A stretch of 47,364 bases of DNA from Paludibacter jiangxiensis. GTDB lineage: Bacteria > Bacteroidota > Bacteroidia > Bacteroidales > Paludibacteraceae. Below the pieces are notes generated by a model. It ran no database searches and was not told the origin of the DNA. It saw nothing but the letters and a program-made list of their open reading frames with translations. The DNA lies in the NCBI GenBank assembly GCA_945897785.1, contig CAMDGD010000010.1, positions 1-47,364 of the forward strand, read 5' to 3'. The translations under genes and the position numbers were made by a program. Positions 7,607 through 16,091 of this stretch are shown here, piece after piece (positions within the stretch are counted from its first letter, which is position 1; the number at the start of each line of letters is the position of its first letter).

Positions 7607-8383
7607 ATGAAAAACCTCCGTATCGTGTTAATTGGTTCGGGCAATGTTGCAACGCATTTAGCCAAGGCATTTACCCAAAGTGGGTGTGTCATTGAGCAAA
7701 TATACAGCCGCACAACACAAGCAGCAAAAAGCCTTGCTAAACAATACCAATGTAGCTTTACCACAAACTTAATCGACATTTATACTCATGCCGATTTATA
7801 TGTGTACGCCATAAAAGATGATGCGTTAAAAGACATTATATCAAGCATAAAACCAACCAACGGATTGCATATACATACCGCAGGTAGTTTGTCTTTAACC
7901 ATTTTTGAAGGATTTCAGCAGAATTATGGCGTATGGTATCCTTTTCAGACTTTCTCAAAAAAACGGGCGGTCGATTTTACTAATATTCCCATATTATACG
8001 AGGGAAACACCACCGATAACGAACTCGTTTTGGCAGCATTAGCAAAAAAAATTAGCAGACACAGCCTTTATTGTAGTTCAGAACAACGAAAAGCTGTACA
8101 TTTGTCTGGCGTATTTGCTTGTAATTTCACCAATCATTTGTATGCCATAGCAGCAGAAATACTTGAAGAGAGTGGACTATCATTTAACATATTGCTCCCG
8201 TTAATAAGCGAAACTGCTGCAAAAGTAAAAGAATTATCACCCTGCGAAGCACAAACCGGTCCGGCAGTACGATACGACAACCAAATTATCGAGAAACACG
8301 AAGAAGCATTGGCAAACAAACCAAACGAGCAAGAAATGTATAGACTAATCAGCAAAAATATTTTTATAAGAAGTACACACTGA
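7607..8383 (+). CDS. Rossmann-fold and DUF2520 domain oxidoreductase-like protein
   Basis: 258 residues. The N-terminal NAD(P)-binding fold has VLIGSGNVATHLAKAF at about residues 6-21. A DUF2520 C-terminal domain follows, with WYPFQTFSKKRAVDF near 109-123 and a helical end. It resembles the ProC/F420-dependent oxidoreductase superfamily, but no substrate is established. It lies in a conserved Bacteroidota neighbourhood before a KdsC-like phosphatase, a UbiA prenyltransferase and Maf. Start ATG immediately after the nitroreductase stop. Confidence 0.85.
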   Translation: MKNLRIVLIGSGNVATHLAKAFTQSGCVIEQIYSRTTQAAKSLAKQYQCSFTTNLIDIYTHADLYVYAIKDDALKDIISSIKPTNGLHIHTAGSLSLTIFEGFQQNYGVWYPFQTFSKKRAVDFTNIPILYEGNTTDNELVLAALAKKISRHSLYCSSEQRKAVHLSGVFACNFTNHLYAIAAEILEESGLSFNILLPLISETAAKVKELSPCEAQTGPAVRYDNQIIEKHEEALANKPNEQEMYRLISKNIFIRSTH

Positions 8384-8423
8384 TTTTTTAGCTAATATCA
8401 ATAAAAATTCACCTAATTATTGC

Positions 8424-8948
8424 ATGAAAAACTTTAAAGAATACCTACCCCAAGTGCAAGCAATGATTTTTGATGTTGACGGTGTTCTCTCAGCAGCATC
8501 AATAACCTTGCATCCTAACGGAGAACCTATGCGCAGCGTTAATACAAAAGACGGCTATGCCTTACACTATGCTGTATTAAAAAAAATGCCCATAGCCATT
8601 ATAACCGGAGGAAAAACCGAAGCTGTACGCATTCGCTTTGAAGCGCTAGGCATAAAAGAGGTACATATGAATGTGCATATAAAAATGGAGGTACTAAAAG
8701 ATTTTTTGAAAACATACCACTTAGCCCCTGAAAATGTATTGTATATGGGCGATGATATTCCTGATTACGAAGTAATGCAATTTGTGGGCATTCCGGTTTG
8801 TCCGGCAGATGCAGTGCCAGAGATAAAAGCCATCTCCCTATATATTTCCGATAAAAATGGAGGCGAAGGATGTGTACGCGACATTGTAGAACAGGTGCTT
8901 AAGTCGCAAGGCAAATGGATGGACAGCAAAGAAGCCTTTGGCTGGTAA
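8424..8948 (+). CDS. HAD-superfamily phosphatase, KdsC-like
   Basis: 174 residues, matching the length of 3-deoxy-D-manno-octulosonate-8-phosphate phosphatase (subclass C0 HAD, no cap). Motif I is MIFDVDGVL with nucleophile Asp17 and Asp19; motif II is IITGG; motif IV is YMGDDIPDYEVM; and GGEGCVRDIVEQVL is the KdsC-type C-terminal signature. Family enzymes remove phosphate from Kdo-8-P for lipopolysaccharide core synthesis in the cytosol. Some relatives act on other sugar acids, so I leave the symbol blank. It is the third gene of the rightward run, 40 nt after DUF2520. Confidence 0.88.
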   Translation: MKNFKEYLPQVQAMIFDVDGVLSAASITLHPNGEPMRSVNTKDGYALHYAVLKKMPIAIITGGKTEAVRIRFEALGIKEVHMNVHIKMEVLKDFLKTYHLAPENVLYMGDDIPDYEVMQFVGIPVCPADAVPEIKAISLYISDKNGGEGCVRDIVEQVLKSQGKWMDSKEAFGW

Positions 8949-9228
8949 AAAATAGAAACGGGTTATCACATGGCTACCAAACGATTAGCCACAGCGCATC
9001 GTGGTAAGATAATGCAATATCACGACTAACAGGAGTAACTATTGCCAAAGGCAATTATCGCGAAGCGAATATCAAACTAACAATGTAAATTAAGGGTAGC
9101 ATATTGTATTTTTACAATCAATGAACCTTAGAGTTGCATAAAAATAAAAATAAACCACAGCCCCTAAATGGGCTGAACTTTATATACTAAAATTCAACCA
9201 AGTAGTTCACATTAGTAACACACAATTT
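8949..9228. other. Intergenic spacer with small hairpin
   Basis: 280 bp without a gene. A short stem CAGCCC/GGGCTG (9158-9163, 9170-9175) lies 50 bp before the UbiA gene. It lacks a clear T-run, so its role is unknown. Confidence 0.4.
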
Positions 9229-10251
9229 ATGAAATCATTTTTTCAACTTATTCGATACAAAAACCTATTATTTATTGCCGGTTTGCAATGGTTAATGCGC
9301 TATTCGGTAATACTTCCCATACTCAACACATTTAAGGTTGACAAAGCTTTTATTATGAGCGACCTTCAATTTGGCTTCTTGCTATTGGCAACTGTATGCA
9401 TTGCTGCAGCAGGCTATGTTATTAATGATTATTTCGACACAAAGATTGATGGTATTAACCGACCCGACACGGTTATTGTTGGCAAAACAATTACTAAAAA
9501 ACAAGCCTCGTTGTTGCATCAGGCTCTTACGGGCATTGGCGTTGCGTTGGGCTTATTCGTTGCTTTTCAGTCGCAAAACTTATCGCTTGGTTTTATCATC
9601 CTACTTGTTCCGGGTTTGCTATGGTTTTACTCGGCAAGCTATAAAAGGCAATTTTTACTAGGCAATATCATTGTGGCCTTACATGCTGCTTTTGTACCAC
9701 TACTTATAGTTATTGCCGAAATGGCTTTTTTAAGACTAAACACAGACGAATTAATCTTTGCCACACCAATACCTATTAGCCTATATGGATGGGTAAGCGG
9801 TTTTGCAGCCTTTGCTTTTATTACCACACTTATGCGCGAAATAATAAAAGACATGGAAGATGTAAAAGGCGATCGTGAAATGGAATCACGCACGATGCCT
9901 ATCGTTTGGGGTATAAAAAAAACAAAAGTGGTGCTTTACCTTCTTATTGCGTTTACCATAACCGCACTCCTATTTGTTCAATTCAACTTGATAAACAGCT
10001 TCGACTTATTGCTCTCTGAGACAAAAAGCACCTTATCTATTCGTTATATTTTTGTTGGATTACTACTTCCTTTTGCCTATTTAGTCTATTTGCTGATAAA
10101 AGCAAAAAACACTACTGGATTTCATTATGCCTCATCGCTGCTTAAATTCATTATGGTTGTTGGTAGCTTGTATAGCTTAGTTTTTTATTTTCTATTGGCA
10201 AAAGCACAAGACATTTCTTTATTCAACTTATTTATTATCAATCAAGGATAA
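9229..10251 (+). CDS. UbiA-family prenyltransferase
   Basis: A 340-residue integral membrane protein with about eight to nine hydrophobic segments. It has both Asp-rich magnesium/diphosphate motifs of the UbiA superfamily: NDYFDTKIDGINRPD at about 66-80 and REIIKDMEDVKGD at about 203-215. The form NDxxDxxxD resembles the geranylgeranylglycerol-phosphate geranylgeranyltransferase-like clade common in Bacteroidota rather than quinone-forming UbiA or MenA. The acceptor is inferred only. Maf begins 5 nt after its stop, so the two are co-transcribed. Confidence 0.9.
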   Translation: MKSFFQLIRYKNLLFIAGLQWLMRYSVILPILNTFKVDKAFIMSDLQFGFLLLATVCIAAAGYVINDYFDTKIDGINRPDTVIVGKTITKKQASLLHQALTGIGVALGLFVAFQSQNLSLGFIILLVPGLLWFYSASYKRQFLLGNIIVALHAAFVPLLIVIAEMAFLRLNTDELIFATPIPISLYGWVSGFAAFAFITTLMREIIKDMEDVKGDREMESRTMPIVWGIKKTKVVLYLLIAFTITALLFVQFNLINSFDLLLSETKSTLSIRYIFVGLLLPFAYLVYLLIKAKNTTGFHYASSLLKFIMVVGSLYSLVFYFLLAKAQDISLFNLFIINQG

Positions 10252-10256
10252 ACGCT

Positions 10257-10838
10257 ATGTTAGAAAATCTTAAAAAATACAACATCATACTTGCTTCGCA
10301 ATCGCCACGAAGAAAAGAATTACTTAAAGGACTGGATATTCCTTTTACAGTAATGACTATTCCCGATTTGGATGAGTCGTACCCAAAAGAGTTACAGGCA
10401 GAAGCTATCCCCATGTATTTGGCCGAAAAGAAATCTCAAGCATACAACACTCTCCTTAATGACAACACCTTACTTATTACAGCAGACACTATCGTTTGGC
10501 TTAATAATAAAGAACTGGGAAAACCAAAAAACCTGACGGAGGCAAAAGAAATGCTATCTTTCTTATCTAACAAAGAACACGAAGTAATAACAGGTGTATG
10601 TATAATGACTACAAAGAAAAAGAAAAGCTTTTATGCTGTTTCAAAAGTAAAATTTGCGTCGCTTACCGAAGCTGAAATAGCTTATTATTTAACCAACTAC
10701 AACCCCCTTGATAAAGCCGGTTCTTATGGAGTGCAAGAGTGGATTGGCTACACCGCGGTAGAACATATGGAAGGCTCCTATTTTAATGTGATGGGTTTGC
10801 CAATACAACGGCTATATCAAGAACTGAAATCTTTTTAA
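10257..10838 (+). CDS. maf: Maf-like nucleotide pyrophosphatase
   Basis: 193 residues, standard Maf length. Signature ILASQSPRRKELLKGL at about 11-26, catalytic ADTIVWLNNKELGKP near 76-90, then KEHEVITGVCI and the C-terminal DKAGSYGVQEW with FNVMGLPI. Maf proteins hydrolyse non-canonical or damaged nucleoside triphosphates such as dTTP/UTP analogues or m7GTP, guarding nucleic acids. Which subfamily this is cannot be decided by eye. Last gene of the rightward run, convergent with the following metallo-hydrolase. Confidence 0.95.
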   Translation: MLENLKKYNIILASQSPRRKELLKGLDIPFTVMTIPDLDESYPKELQAEAIPMYLAEKKSQAYNTLLNDNTLLITADTIVWLNNKELGKPKNLTEAKEMLSFLSNKEHEVITGVCIMTTKKKKSFYAVSKVKFASLTEAEIAYYLTNYNPLDKAGSYGVQEWIGYTAVEHMEGSYFNVMGLPIQRLYQELKSF

Positions 10839-10870
10839 ACAAAACAAAGAGGTATTCGTTTTTTTACCTG

Positions 10871-11635
10871 TTACCGCTTACTTTCAAGCTCAATCTCCAA
10901 CCCATCCCAAGCTAAAAACACATTTTCGGGCAGCGATTTTTGCACCACTTCGTGTAGGCCCATATCGTGACTCATATGAATCAAATAAGTCCGTTTTGGT
11001 TTTAATTTATCTATCAGGGTTAGCGATTCACTTAACATCATATGTGCAGGATGTGGAAACTGACGCAAGGCTACCAATGCAAGCACATCCAACTGCTGTA
11101 GCTTTTCGCAGGCAGAATCATCTAAGGTACTCATATCGGTTAAATAGGCAAAGTTCCCAATGCGATAACCTAAAACAGGTAGTTTGTGATGATAAAGACG
11201 GATGGCCTGAATAGTAAATCCTGCTGCAACAAACGGTTCATTTCCAGCCTCTATTTGATGTAAATTGATTTTAGGCGCTCCCGGATAAGGATTTTCGCTA
11301 AAAACATAATGCAAATTGCGTTTCACTACAGCCAACACACGCTCCTCGGCATACACTTCGACTTGTTGCAAAGGACGCACCTCATCCAATCCGGAAACAT
11401 GATCATAGTGCTCGTGCGTCAACACAATTCCCTCAAGATGACTAATGTTATTCCGCACCATTTGTTCACGAAAATCGGGTCCGCAGTCGATAAGCAAATT
11501 GGAGTTTCCTGTTTGTACTAAAACCGAACTACGAAAGCGCTTATCTCGTTCGTCGGCACTGCGACAAACCTCACAAGCACAGCCTATTTGGGGTATTCCG
11601 GTAGATGTTCCGGTTCCTAGAAAGAGGATTTTCAT
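10871..11635 (-). CDS. MBL-fold metallo-hydrolase, PhnP-like
   Basis: 254 residues. Beta-lactamase-fold motif THEHYDHVSGLDE (HxHxDH) at about 75-87, preceded by FLGTGTSTGIPQIGC and LLIDCGPDF. The N-terminal CACEVC cysteine pair is typical of the PhnP/phosphoribosyl cyclic phosphate diesterase group. YLTDMSTL and a late HMSHDMG complete the metal site. Proteins of this group hydrolyse cyclic or linear phosphodiesters; the exact substrate is not visible. It lies downstream of an rRNA methyltransferase gene on the same strand, separated by a repeat-filled gap. Confidence 0.85.
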   Translation of the reverse strand: MKILFLGTGTSTGIPQIGCACEVCRSADERDKRFRSSVLVQTGNSNLLIDCGPDFREQMVRNNISHLEGIVLTHEHYDHVSGLDEVRPLQQVEVYAEERVLAVVKRNLHYVFSENPYPGAPKINLHQIEAGNEPFVAAGFTIQAIRLYHHKLPVLGYRIGNFAYLTDMSTLDDSACEKLQQLDVLALVALRQFPHPAHMMLSESLTLIDKLKPKRTYLIHMSHDMGLHEVVQKSLPENVFLAWDGLEIELESKR

Positions 11636-11640
11636 ACGTT

Positions 11641-11785
11641 AGCGAATTTTGAGAATTATTTTTGACAGGATTTACAGGATTAACAAGATAGCGAATTTTG
11701 AGAATTATTTTTGACAGAATTAACAGGATATACAAGATTTTGAAAAATTAAGTTACATTATCCTGTGAATCTTGAAAATCCTGTC
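11641..11785. repeat. Direct and inverted repeat cluster
   Basis: A 28-bp perfect direct repeat occurs at 11641-11668 and 11690-11717 (period 49). The first unit runs into GACAGGATTT (11664-11673), whose inverted copy AAATCCTGTC sits at 11776-11785. The sequence resembles the GACAGGATTTACAGGATTAACA family, another member of which is at 26757-26826. The cluster fills the gap between the metallo-hydrolase start and the end of the rRNA methyltransferase gene. Confidence 0.8.
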
Positions 11786-11799
11786 AATATTATCCTAAT

Positions 11800-13164
11800 C
11801 TACAGCCTCAAATTATTAGGATCAACTGCATCCTTAGGTAACTGCATTCGAATACGCCATTCGGAAGGATACAAGACATTGCATCGGTTGCCTAAGTTTT
11901 TTACCCATCCTAACGGAAAACCCTTGTAACAAATCAACACAAAGCCTTTAGGCATATCTGTTAACACAATATTTTCGGTGCGTAAAAAAGCGATAGCCGT
12001 TTGCCAATCGACATCAACACTAACACATTGAGCTCTATTTAATGCAGTTGACAGCGCCAACCCAGTATCCGGAATCAAATCTTTTCCCTTAATATCTGCT
12101 AAGGGTATTCCGGCATAAATCAATTTCATTTTCTTTTGCAAAAAATTCATTTTATCGGCATATATTGAAGGAACAGCCCACACTTTCTCCTTTGTAGAAA
12201 CCAACGTGTAATCTTCTGAATTAAGCAGATAGCCCAACAAATCGGTTTGTTGTTTGCTTGGTTTATCCGGTTGTTTATCCTGTTTTATTTTAAGGGTATT
12301 TTCTTCTTGTGTCTTCCGCAACACCGCCATAAAAAACCCTTCAGCCTTTGTTTTATGGGGATAAAAACGGTAACCCGCATCTGTTTCTGTTACCCCCCAA
12401 GCCTCATCAATTTTTATTCTTACAAGCTCAGCTCCCAAGGCTTCTTTCATCCACAAAACCATTAACTCATTTTCTTCCCTATTATAAGTACAAGTACTGT
12501 AAATAAGCAATCCATTGGTTTTTAATGCCGGCCAAACCTCTTGTAATAATGATTGCTGCCGCCTTACACATTGGCTAACATTTGCCGGCGACCACTCGTC
12601 AATTGCCTTTGGGTCTTTACGAAACATGCCTTCTCCGGAGCAAGGGGCATCGACCAATATATGATCAAAAAATCCCTTTAGGGCCGAAAAATCAGCCGGA
12701 CTATTATTGCTAACCAATACATTAGGATTGCCCCACTTCTGTAAATTCTCGGCTAAAATATACGCCCTAGAGCGAACAAACTCATTGGCTATAAGCATAC
12801 TATCTTTGGGTAAAAGAGAAATCAAGTGTGTAGCTTTTCCCCCAGGAGCAGCACATAAATCGAGCATAGTAGCAGGCTTATGTACCAACTGCGTAAGCAC
12901 CTGCTCCAAAAACATGGAACCGGCCTCTTGCACATAATACACACCGGCATGCAATAAGGGATCAAGGGTGAAAGAAGGACGTTGAGACAAATAGTGCCCA
13001 GTACTACACCAAGGCACTTTGGCATATGACAACACAGCATCAGTCTTGGCTAAATTTATACGAATACTGCTTGGAGAAATAGTACTTAAACTCTCCACAA
13101 ACGAAGAAAAAGCATCGCCCAACAAAGGGGCTGTACAATCAATAAAAGCTTGAGGAAGTTTCAT
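11800..13164 (-). CDS. rRNA cytosine-C5 methyltransferase (RsmF/NOL1-NOP2-Sun family)
   Basis: 454 residues. The SAM-binding motif is LDLCAAPGGKATHLISLL (about 101-118). The two catalytic cysteine motifs are DAPCSGEGMFRKDP (about 172-185) and YSTCTYNREENE (about 222-233). The N-terminal part SSIRIN and YVQEAGSMF is typical. The long C-terminal extension, ending with ICYKGFPLGWVKNLGNRCNV, matches the PUA-like domain of RsmF, which makes m5C1407 in 16S rRNA. Site specificity is inferred from architecture. Divergent from the next gene with a 71-bp gap holding a candidate -7 box. Confidence 0.9.
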   Translation of the reverse strand: MKLPQAFIDCTAPLLGDAFSSFVESLSTISPSSIRINLAKTDAVLSYAKVPWCSTGHYLSQRPSFTLDPLLHAGVYYVQEAGSMFLEQVLTQLVHKPATMLDLCAAPGGKATHLISLLPKDSMLIANEFVRSRAYILAENLQKWGNPNVLVSNNSPADFSALKGFFDHILVDAPCSGEGMFRKDPKAIDEWSPANVSQCVRRQQSLLQEVWPALKTNGLLIYSTCTYNREENELMVLWMKEALGAELVRIKIDEAWGVTETDAGYRFYPHKTKAEGFFMAVLRKTQEENTLKIKQDKQPDKPSKQQTDLLGYLLNSEDYTLVSTKEKVWAVPSIYADKMNFLQKKMKLIYAGIPLADIKGKDLIPDTGLALSTALNRAQCVSVDVDWQTAIAFLRTENIVLTDMPKGFVLICYKGFPLGWVKNLGNRCNVLYPSEWRIRMQLPKDAVDPNNLRL

Positions 13165-13184
13165 GCAAGAGCTAAATTTTACCG

Positions 13185-13192
13185 CAAATTTA
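13185..13192 (-). promoter_or_regulatory. Candidate -7 box of the RsmF-like gene
   Basis: The minus strand reads TAAATTTG (TAnnTTTG) 20 nt before the start codon. On the other strand TACTTTTA (13205-13212) could serve the divergent methyltransferase but has one mismatch. No clear -33 elements. Confidence 0.4.
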
Positions 13193-13235
13193 TAAAAATA
13201 GTCGTACTTTTACGGCATAAAAATGCATCTTAATT

Positions 13236-13943
13236 ATGGCAGGCACCGTTTACCTTATTCCGACTACCTTAGGCGAATGCGATTTAAACACCGTATTACC
13301 CGAAGGAAATAATACAATAACAAAACAAATTAGGCATTTTATTGTAGAAGATATTCGCACGGCAAGACGGTTTTTGCGTAAAGTGGATGCCGAATTTCCG
13401 ATAGACGACTGTGCTTTTTTTATCCTTAATCAACACACCTCCGAGCTTGAATTAAACTCCTTTTTAGCTCCTATCGCAGCAGGGCACGATATGGGGATTA
13501 TATCCGAAGCAGGCTGTCCGGCAGTAGCCGACCCCGGAGCCGCCATTGTGCAACTTGCACAGCAAAAAAATTATACCGTAGTACCTTTGGTAGGCCCCTC
13601 GTCAATATTATTGGCTTTAATGGCATCAGGATTTAACGGACAAAGCTTTGCGTTTGCAGGGTATATACCTATCGAAAATAGCGAAAGAATAAAAGCCCTA
13701 AAAAAATTAGAACAACGGGCAATACACGAAAAACAAACCCAATTATTTATTGAAACTCCATACAGGAATAATAAGCTAATGGCAGACATACTAAAGCACT
13801 GTCAACCCAACACGCTATTATCCATTGCAGCCAACATCACATTGCCTGATGCATATAGTAAAACAAAAACAATAAAAGCATGGAGTAATGCGGTGCCCGA
13901 TTTAGCAAAAAAACCTTGTATTTTCGGACTATTTGGAGCGTAG
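13236..13943 (+). CDS. RsmI-like tetrapyrrole-fold methyltransferase
   Basis: 235 residues of the SAM-dependent tetrapyrrole methylase fold. The glycine-rich AAGHDMGIISEAGCPAVADPG (about 79-99) and VPLVGPSSILLALMASGFNGQ (about 111-131) match RsmI, the 2'-O-methyltransferase of C1402 in 16S rRNA. The start MAGTVYLIPTTLGE replaces the usual ATPIGNLGD, and the protein is about 40 residues shorter than classical RsmI. It may be the Bacteroidota short paralog with a different target. Convergent with the membrane/Nudix-like gene, 7 bp away. Confidence 0.8.
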   Translation: MAGTVYLIPTTLGECDLNTVLPEGNNTITKQIRHFIVEDIRTARRFLRKVDAEFPIDDCAFFILNQHTSELELNSFLAPIAAGHDMGIISEAGCPAVADPGAAIVQLAQQKNYTVVPLVGPSSILLALMASGFNGQSFAFAGYIPIENSERIKALKKLEQRAIHEKQTQLFIETPYRNNKLMADILKHCQPNTLLSIAANITLPDAYSKTKTIKAWSNAVPDLAKKPCIFGLFGA

Positions 13944-13950
13944 TTAGCAA

Positions 13951-15072
13951 TTATTTTTCGATACCAGCAGCAAACTGTTCGGCAACAAAAACGGTGTTTT
14001 TCAAATACTCGTATTCCGTTTCAAAAGCTTCGGTAAATATACCCTTGCCTAAATTTTCTTCTACTTGCCATTTAGGCCAATATTTTAACTGTCCGCTATT
14101 GGTATGTTTTAAATGAGCATCTTCCATTTCCGAGACATAATACAACAACACATACTGGTTTTCTAACTGACATTCCACAATATGCTTTAATAAAAAATGT
14201 GGAGTAACTGCTAAGTTATGAAATCTATCAGCAATGGCTCTTTTGATGGAATCATCAATCTTTTCTGAGTATAACAGATGTGTTGTAACCATACAATCCC
14301 ATTTTCCATCAGAATCCACATCCTCGTTACGAAAAAGCAATACGGCATCTTTTAGCAAAAAATGTATTCGCACTACCGGATGTAATTCTTTATATGACGA
14401 ATTGGCAAGCGCAACAGAACGGGCTACTTTTCCAACAACAACACCATCTTTATTTACTATTGGCCAAAAATCTTCTAAATCTAACAATCTACTAACATAC
14501 CGAATACGAAAAATCTCAAAAACAACTAATCCGACGATAAGCGAAAACTCAAATATATCAAAAGATTTATGAACCCCTATAACATCTAATTGAGGCATAT
14601 AAATGGATAACACATAAAGAAACACATGCAAAAGCATGATTACCATCAATAGCTTAGAAATAAAATAAAACTCACGCAAATTATTCTCAAGCACCTTGGC
14701 TTTACCGGCATAGCTTTGATGAAAAAATTTATACATGGAGGAACGCATAAAAAAAGTTCCGATAATACCTACGACTGCTAAGCCATGAAAAATAATTAAT
14801 TCTAAAATAGATCCATCAGGAACAATGAACACATACGAAGTAATAAATTTATAAAAGGAAAAAAAGAAAAGATAAAACAGCACTATGGGCTGATTAGAAT
14901 ACACTTTCAGAAAATAATTATACATTAACACAACAACCGAAAGTAAAACACCAATATGCAATGCAATAGTAAGCCCAAAAAACGGTTCGACCATAGAAAC
15001 CGTAATAATAGGCGACAATCCGATTAGTGGATTATACAAATGATTGTGTTCTTTATTAAATCGTGTTTTCAT
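13951..15072 (-). CDS. Membrane protein with degenerate Nudix-like C-terminal domain
   Basis: 373 residues. The first 200 contain about five hydrophobic segments (roughly 15-55, 60-80, 92-110, 140-162, 175-192). The cytosolic tail from about 210 begins PIVNKDGVVVGKVARSVAL and HPVVRIHF, then GKWDCMVTTHL. This follows the pattern of Nudix proteins (PVVNxxGxVxGxxxR, HxVVHxH, GKWDxxxGGH). The Nudix box itself (Gx5Ex7REUxEExGU) is not preserved: after TTHL comes EKIDDSIKRAIADRFHN, with the REUxEE glutamates missing. It may therefore bind rather than cleave a nucleotide. The function is not known; the resemblance is by eye. Confidence 0.6.
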   Translation of the reverse strand: MKTRFNKEHNHLYNPLIGLSPIITVSMVEPFFGLTIALHIGVLLSVVVLMYNYFLKVYSNQPIVLFYLFFFSFYKFITSYVFIVPDGSILELIIFHGLAVVGIIGTFFMRSSMYKFFHQSYAGKAKVLENNLREFYFISKLLMVIMLLHVFLYVLSIYMPQLDVIGVHKSFDIFEFSLIVGLVVFEIFRIRYVSRLLDLEDFWPIVNKDGVVVGKVARSVALANSSYKELHPVVRIHFLLKDAVLLFRNEDVDSDGKWDCMVTTHLLYSEKIDDSIKRAIADRFHNLAVTPHFLLKHIVECQLENQYVLLYYVSEMEDAHLKHTNSGQLKYWPKWQVEENLGKGIFTEAFETEYEYLKNTVFVAEQFAAGIEK

Positions 15073-15439
15073 CTTTTACCGAGAGCGTCATAGTGATATG
15101 CAACAACTCGTATCCAAGTGTATTTTAATAAAACCTTAAACAACATTGAACAAAAGAAAGTTCAGTTAAGTATGCCTGTTTTGCAACATTTAACACCTGA
15201 TTGTCCTTTTTTTATTACACATTAACTTACTACGTTCAAGTAAGAATAAATATCATTTTAGAATGATTTATCTTTACCACCTAACTACCAATGAAAAATA
15301 GCCTTTATTTTAAGAAAAGGCTTCAAAGGTAGTAGAATTGTACAATAAAACAATACACTATACTTCATATACTGTAAAATGAAAACAAAGTCATTTTTCA
15401 ATAGATAAGTATAAATGCTAAAACATCGTTAACACATCA
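15073..15439. other. Intergenic region with weak terminator, no gene seen
   Basis: 367 bp with no convincing coding frame. It contains the hairpin at 15300-15322. Nothing else was recognised. Confidence 0.5.
15300..15322 (-). terminator. Possible terminator downstream of ribE
   Basis: Stem AGCCTTT/AAAGGCT with a 9-base loop. On the minus strand it is followed by ATTTTTC. It is about 120 nt past the ribE stop and has a modest stem. Confidence 0.45.
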
Positions 15440-16039
15440 TTATAAAGACATCATTTTACTAATGTATTTACCAATAATATCAAATTCTAAATTTACCGTA
15501 GTGCCCGGTTTGATTTGATGAAAATTGGTATGCTCGTAAGTAAAGGGAATTATAGCAACAGAGAAGCTGCTTTTTTGGGAATTACAAACGGTTAAACTTA
15601 CGCCATTAACGGTAACAGAACCTTTTTCAACCGTCATGTACCCCTGTTTTTCCATTGTAACATTTAAAGGATAGTCAAAAGTAAAGTACCAGCTACCAGC
15701 CTCTTCTTTCACCTCAACACAAGTGGCGGTTTGATCCACATGTCCCTGAACAATATGCCCGTCTAAACGGCCATTCATCAACATGCTTCGTTCTAAATTC
15801 ACCTTACTGCCAATTGCCAGTTTGCCTAAATTTGATTTCTCGAGCGTTTCCTTAATCGCCGTAACGGTATATACATCTTCAGTAATATTTACTACCGTTA
15901 AACATACACCATTGTGTGCAATACTCTGATCAATTTTCAACTCATGGGTAAACGAACACCGCATGCTAATATGCAAATTTTCTTGTTCTTTTTCTATGGC
16001 AACTACTGTTGCTGCCTCTTCTACTATCCCTGAAAACAT
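15440..16039 (-). CDS. ribE: Riboflavin synthase, alpha subunit type
   Basis: 199 residues, the normal length. It dismutates two 6,7-dimethyl-8-ribityllumazines to riboflavin. The two repeated lumazine-binding barrels are visible. The first begins MFSGIVEEAATVVAIE with HNGVCLTVVN. The second begins DGHIVQGHVDQTATC with VNGVSLTVCN (paired GVSLT/GVCLT motifs). The hydrophobic C-terminal helix is LEFDIIGKYISKMM. No FMN riboswitch-like structure was found upstream. It starts 52 nt from the neighbouring sulfatase stop with its own candidate -7 box. Confidence 0.96.
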   Translation of the reverse strand: MFSGIVEEAATVVAIEKEQENLHISMRCSFTHELKIDQSIAHNGVCLTVVNITEDVYTVTAIKETLEKSNLGKLAIGSKVNLERSMLMNGRLDGHIVQGHVDQTATCVEVKEEAGSWYFTFDYPLNVTMEKQGYMTVEKGSVTVNGVSLTVCNSQKSSFSVAIIPFTYEHTNFHQIKPGTTVNLEFDIIGKYISKMMSL

Positions 16040-16061
16040 AAGCTTATTTATTTTTGAAAAA

Positions 16062-16069
16062 CAAAAGTA
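16062..16069 (-). promoter_or_regulatory. Candidate -7 box of ribE
   Basis: The minus strand reads TACTTTTG (TAnnTTTG), 22 nt before the start codon in the short gap after the sulfatase gene. No -33 TTG at 19-23 nt. Confidence 0.45.
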
Positions 16070-16091
16070 CTAAAGTTTTATTCAAATGCAA

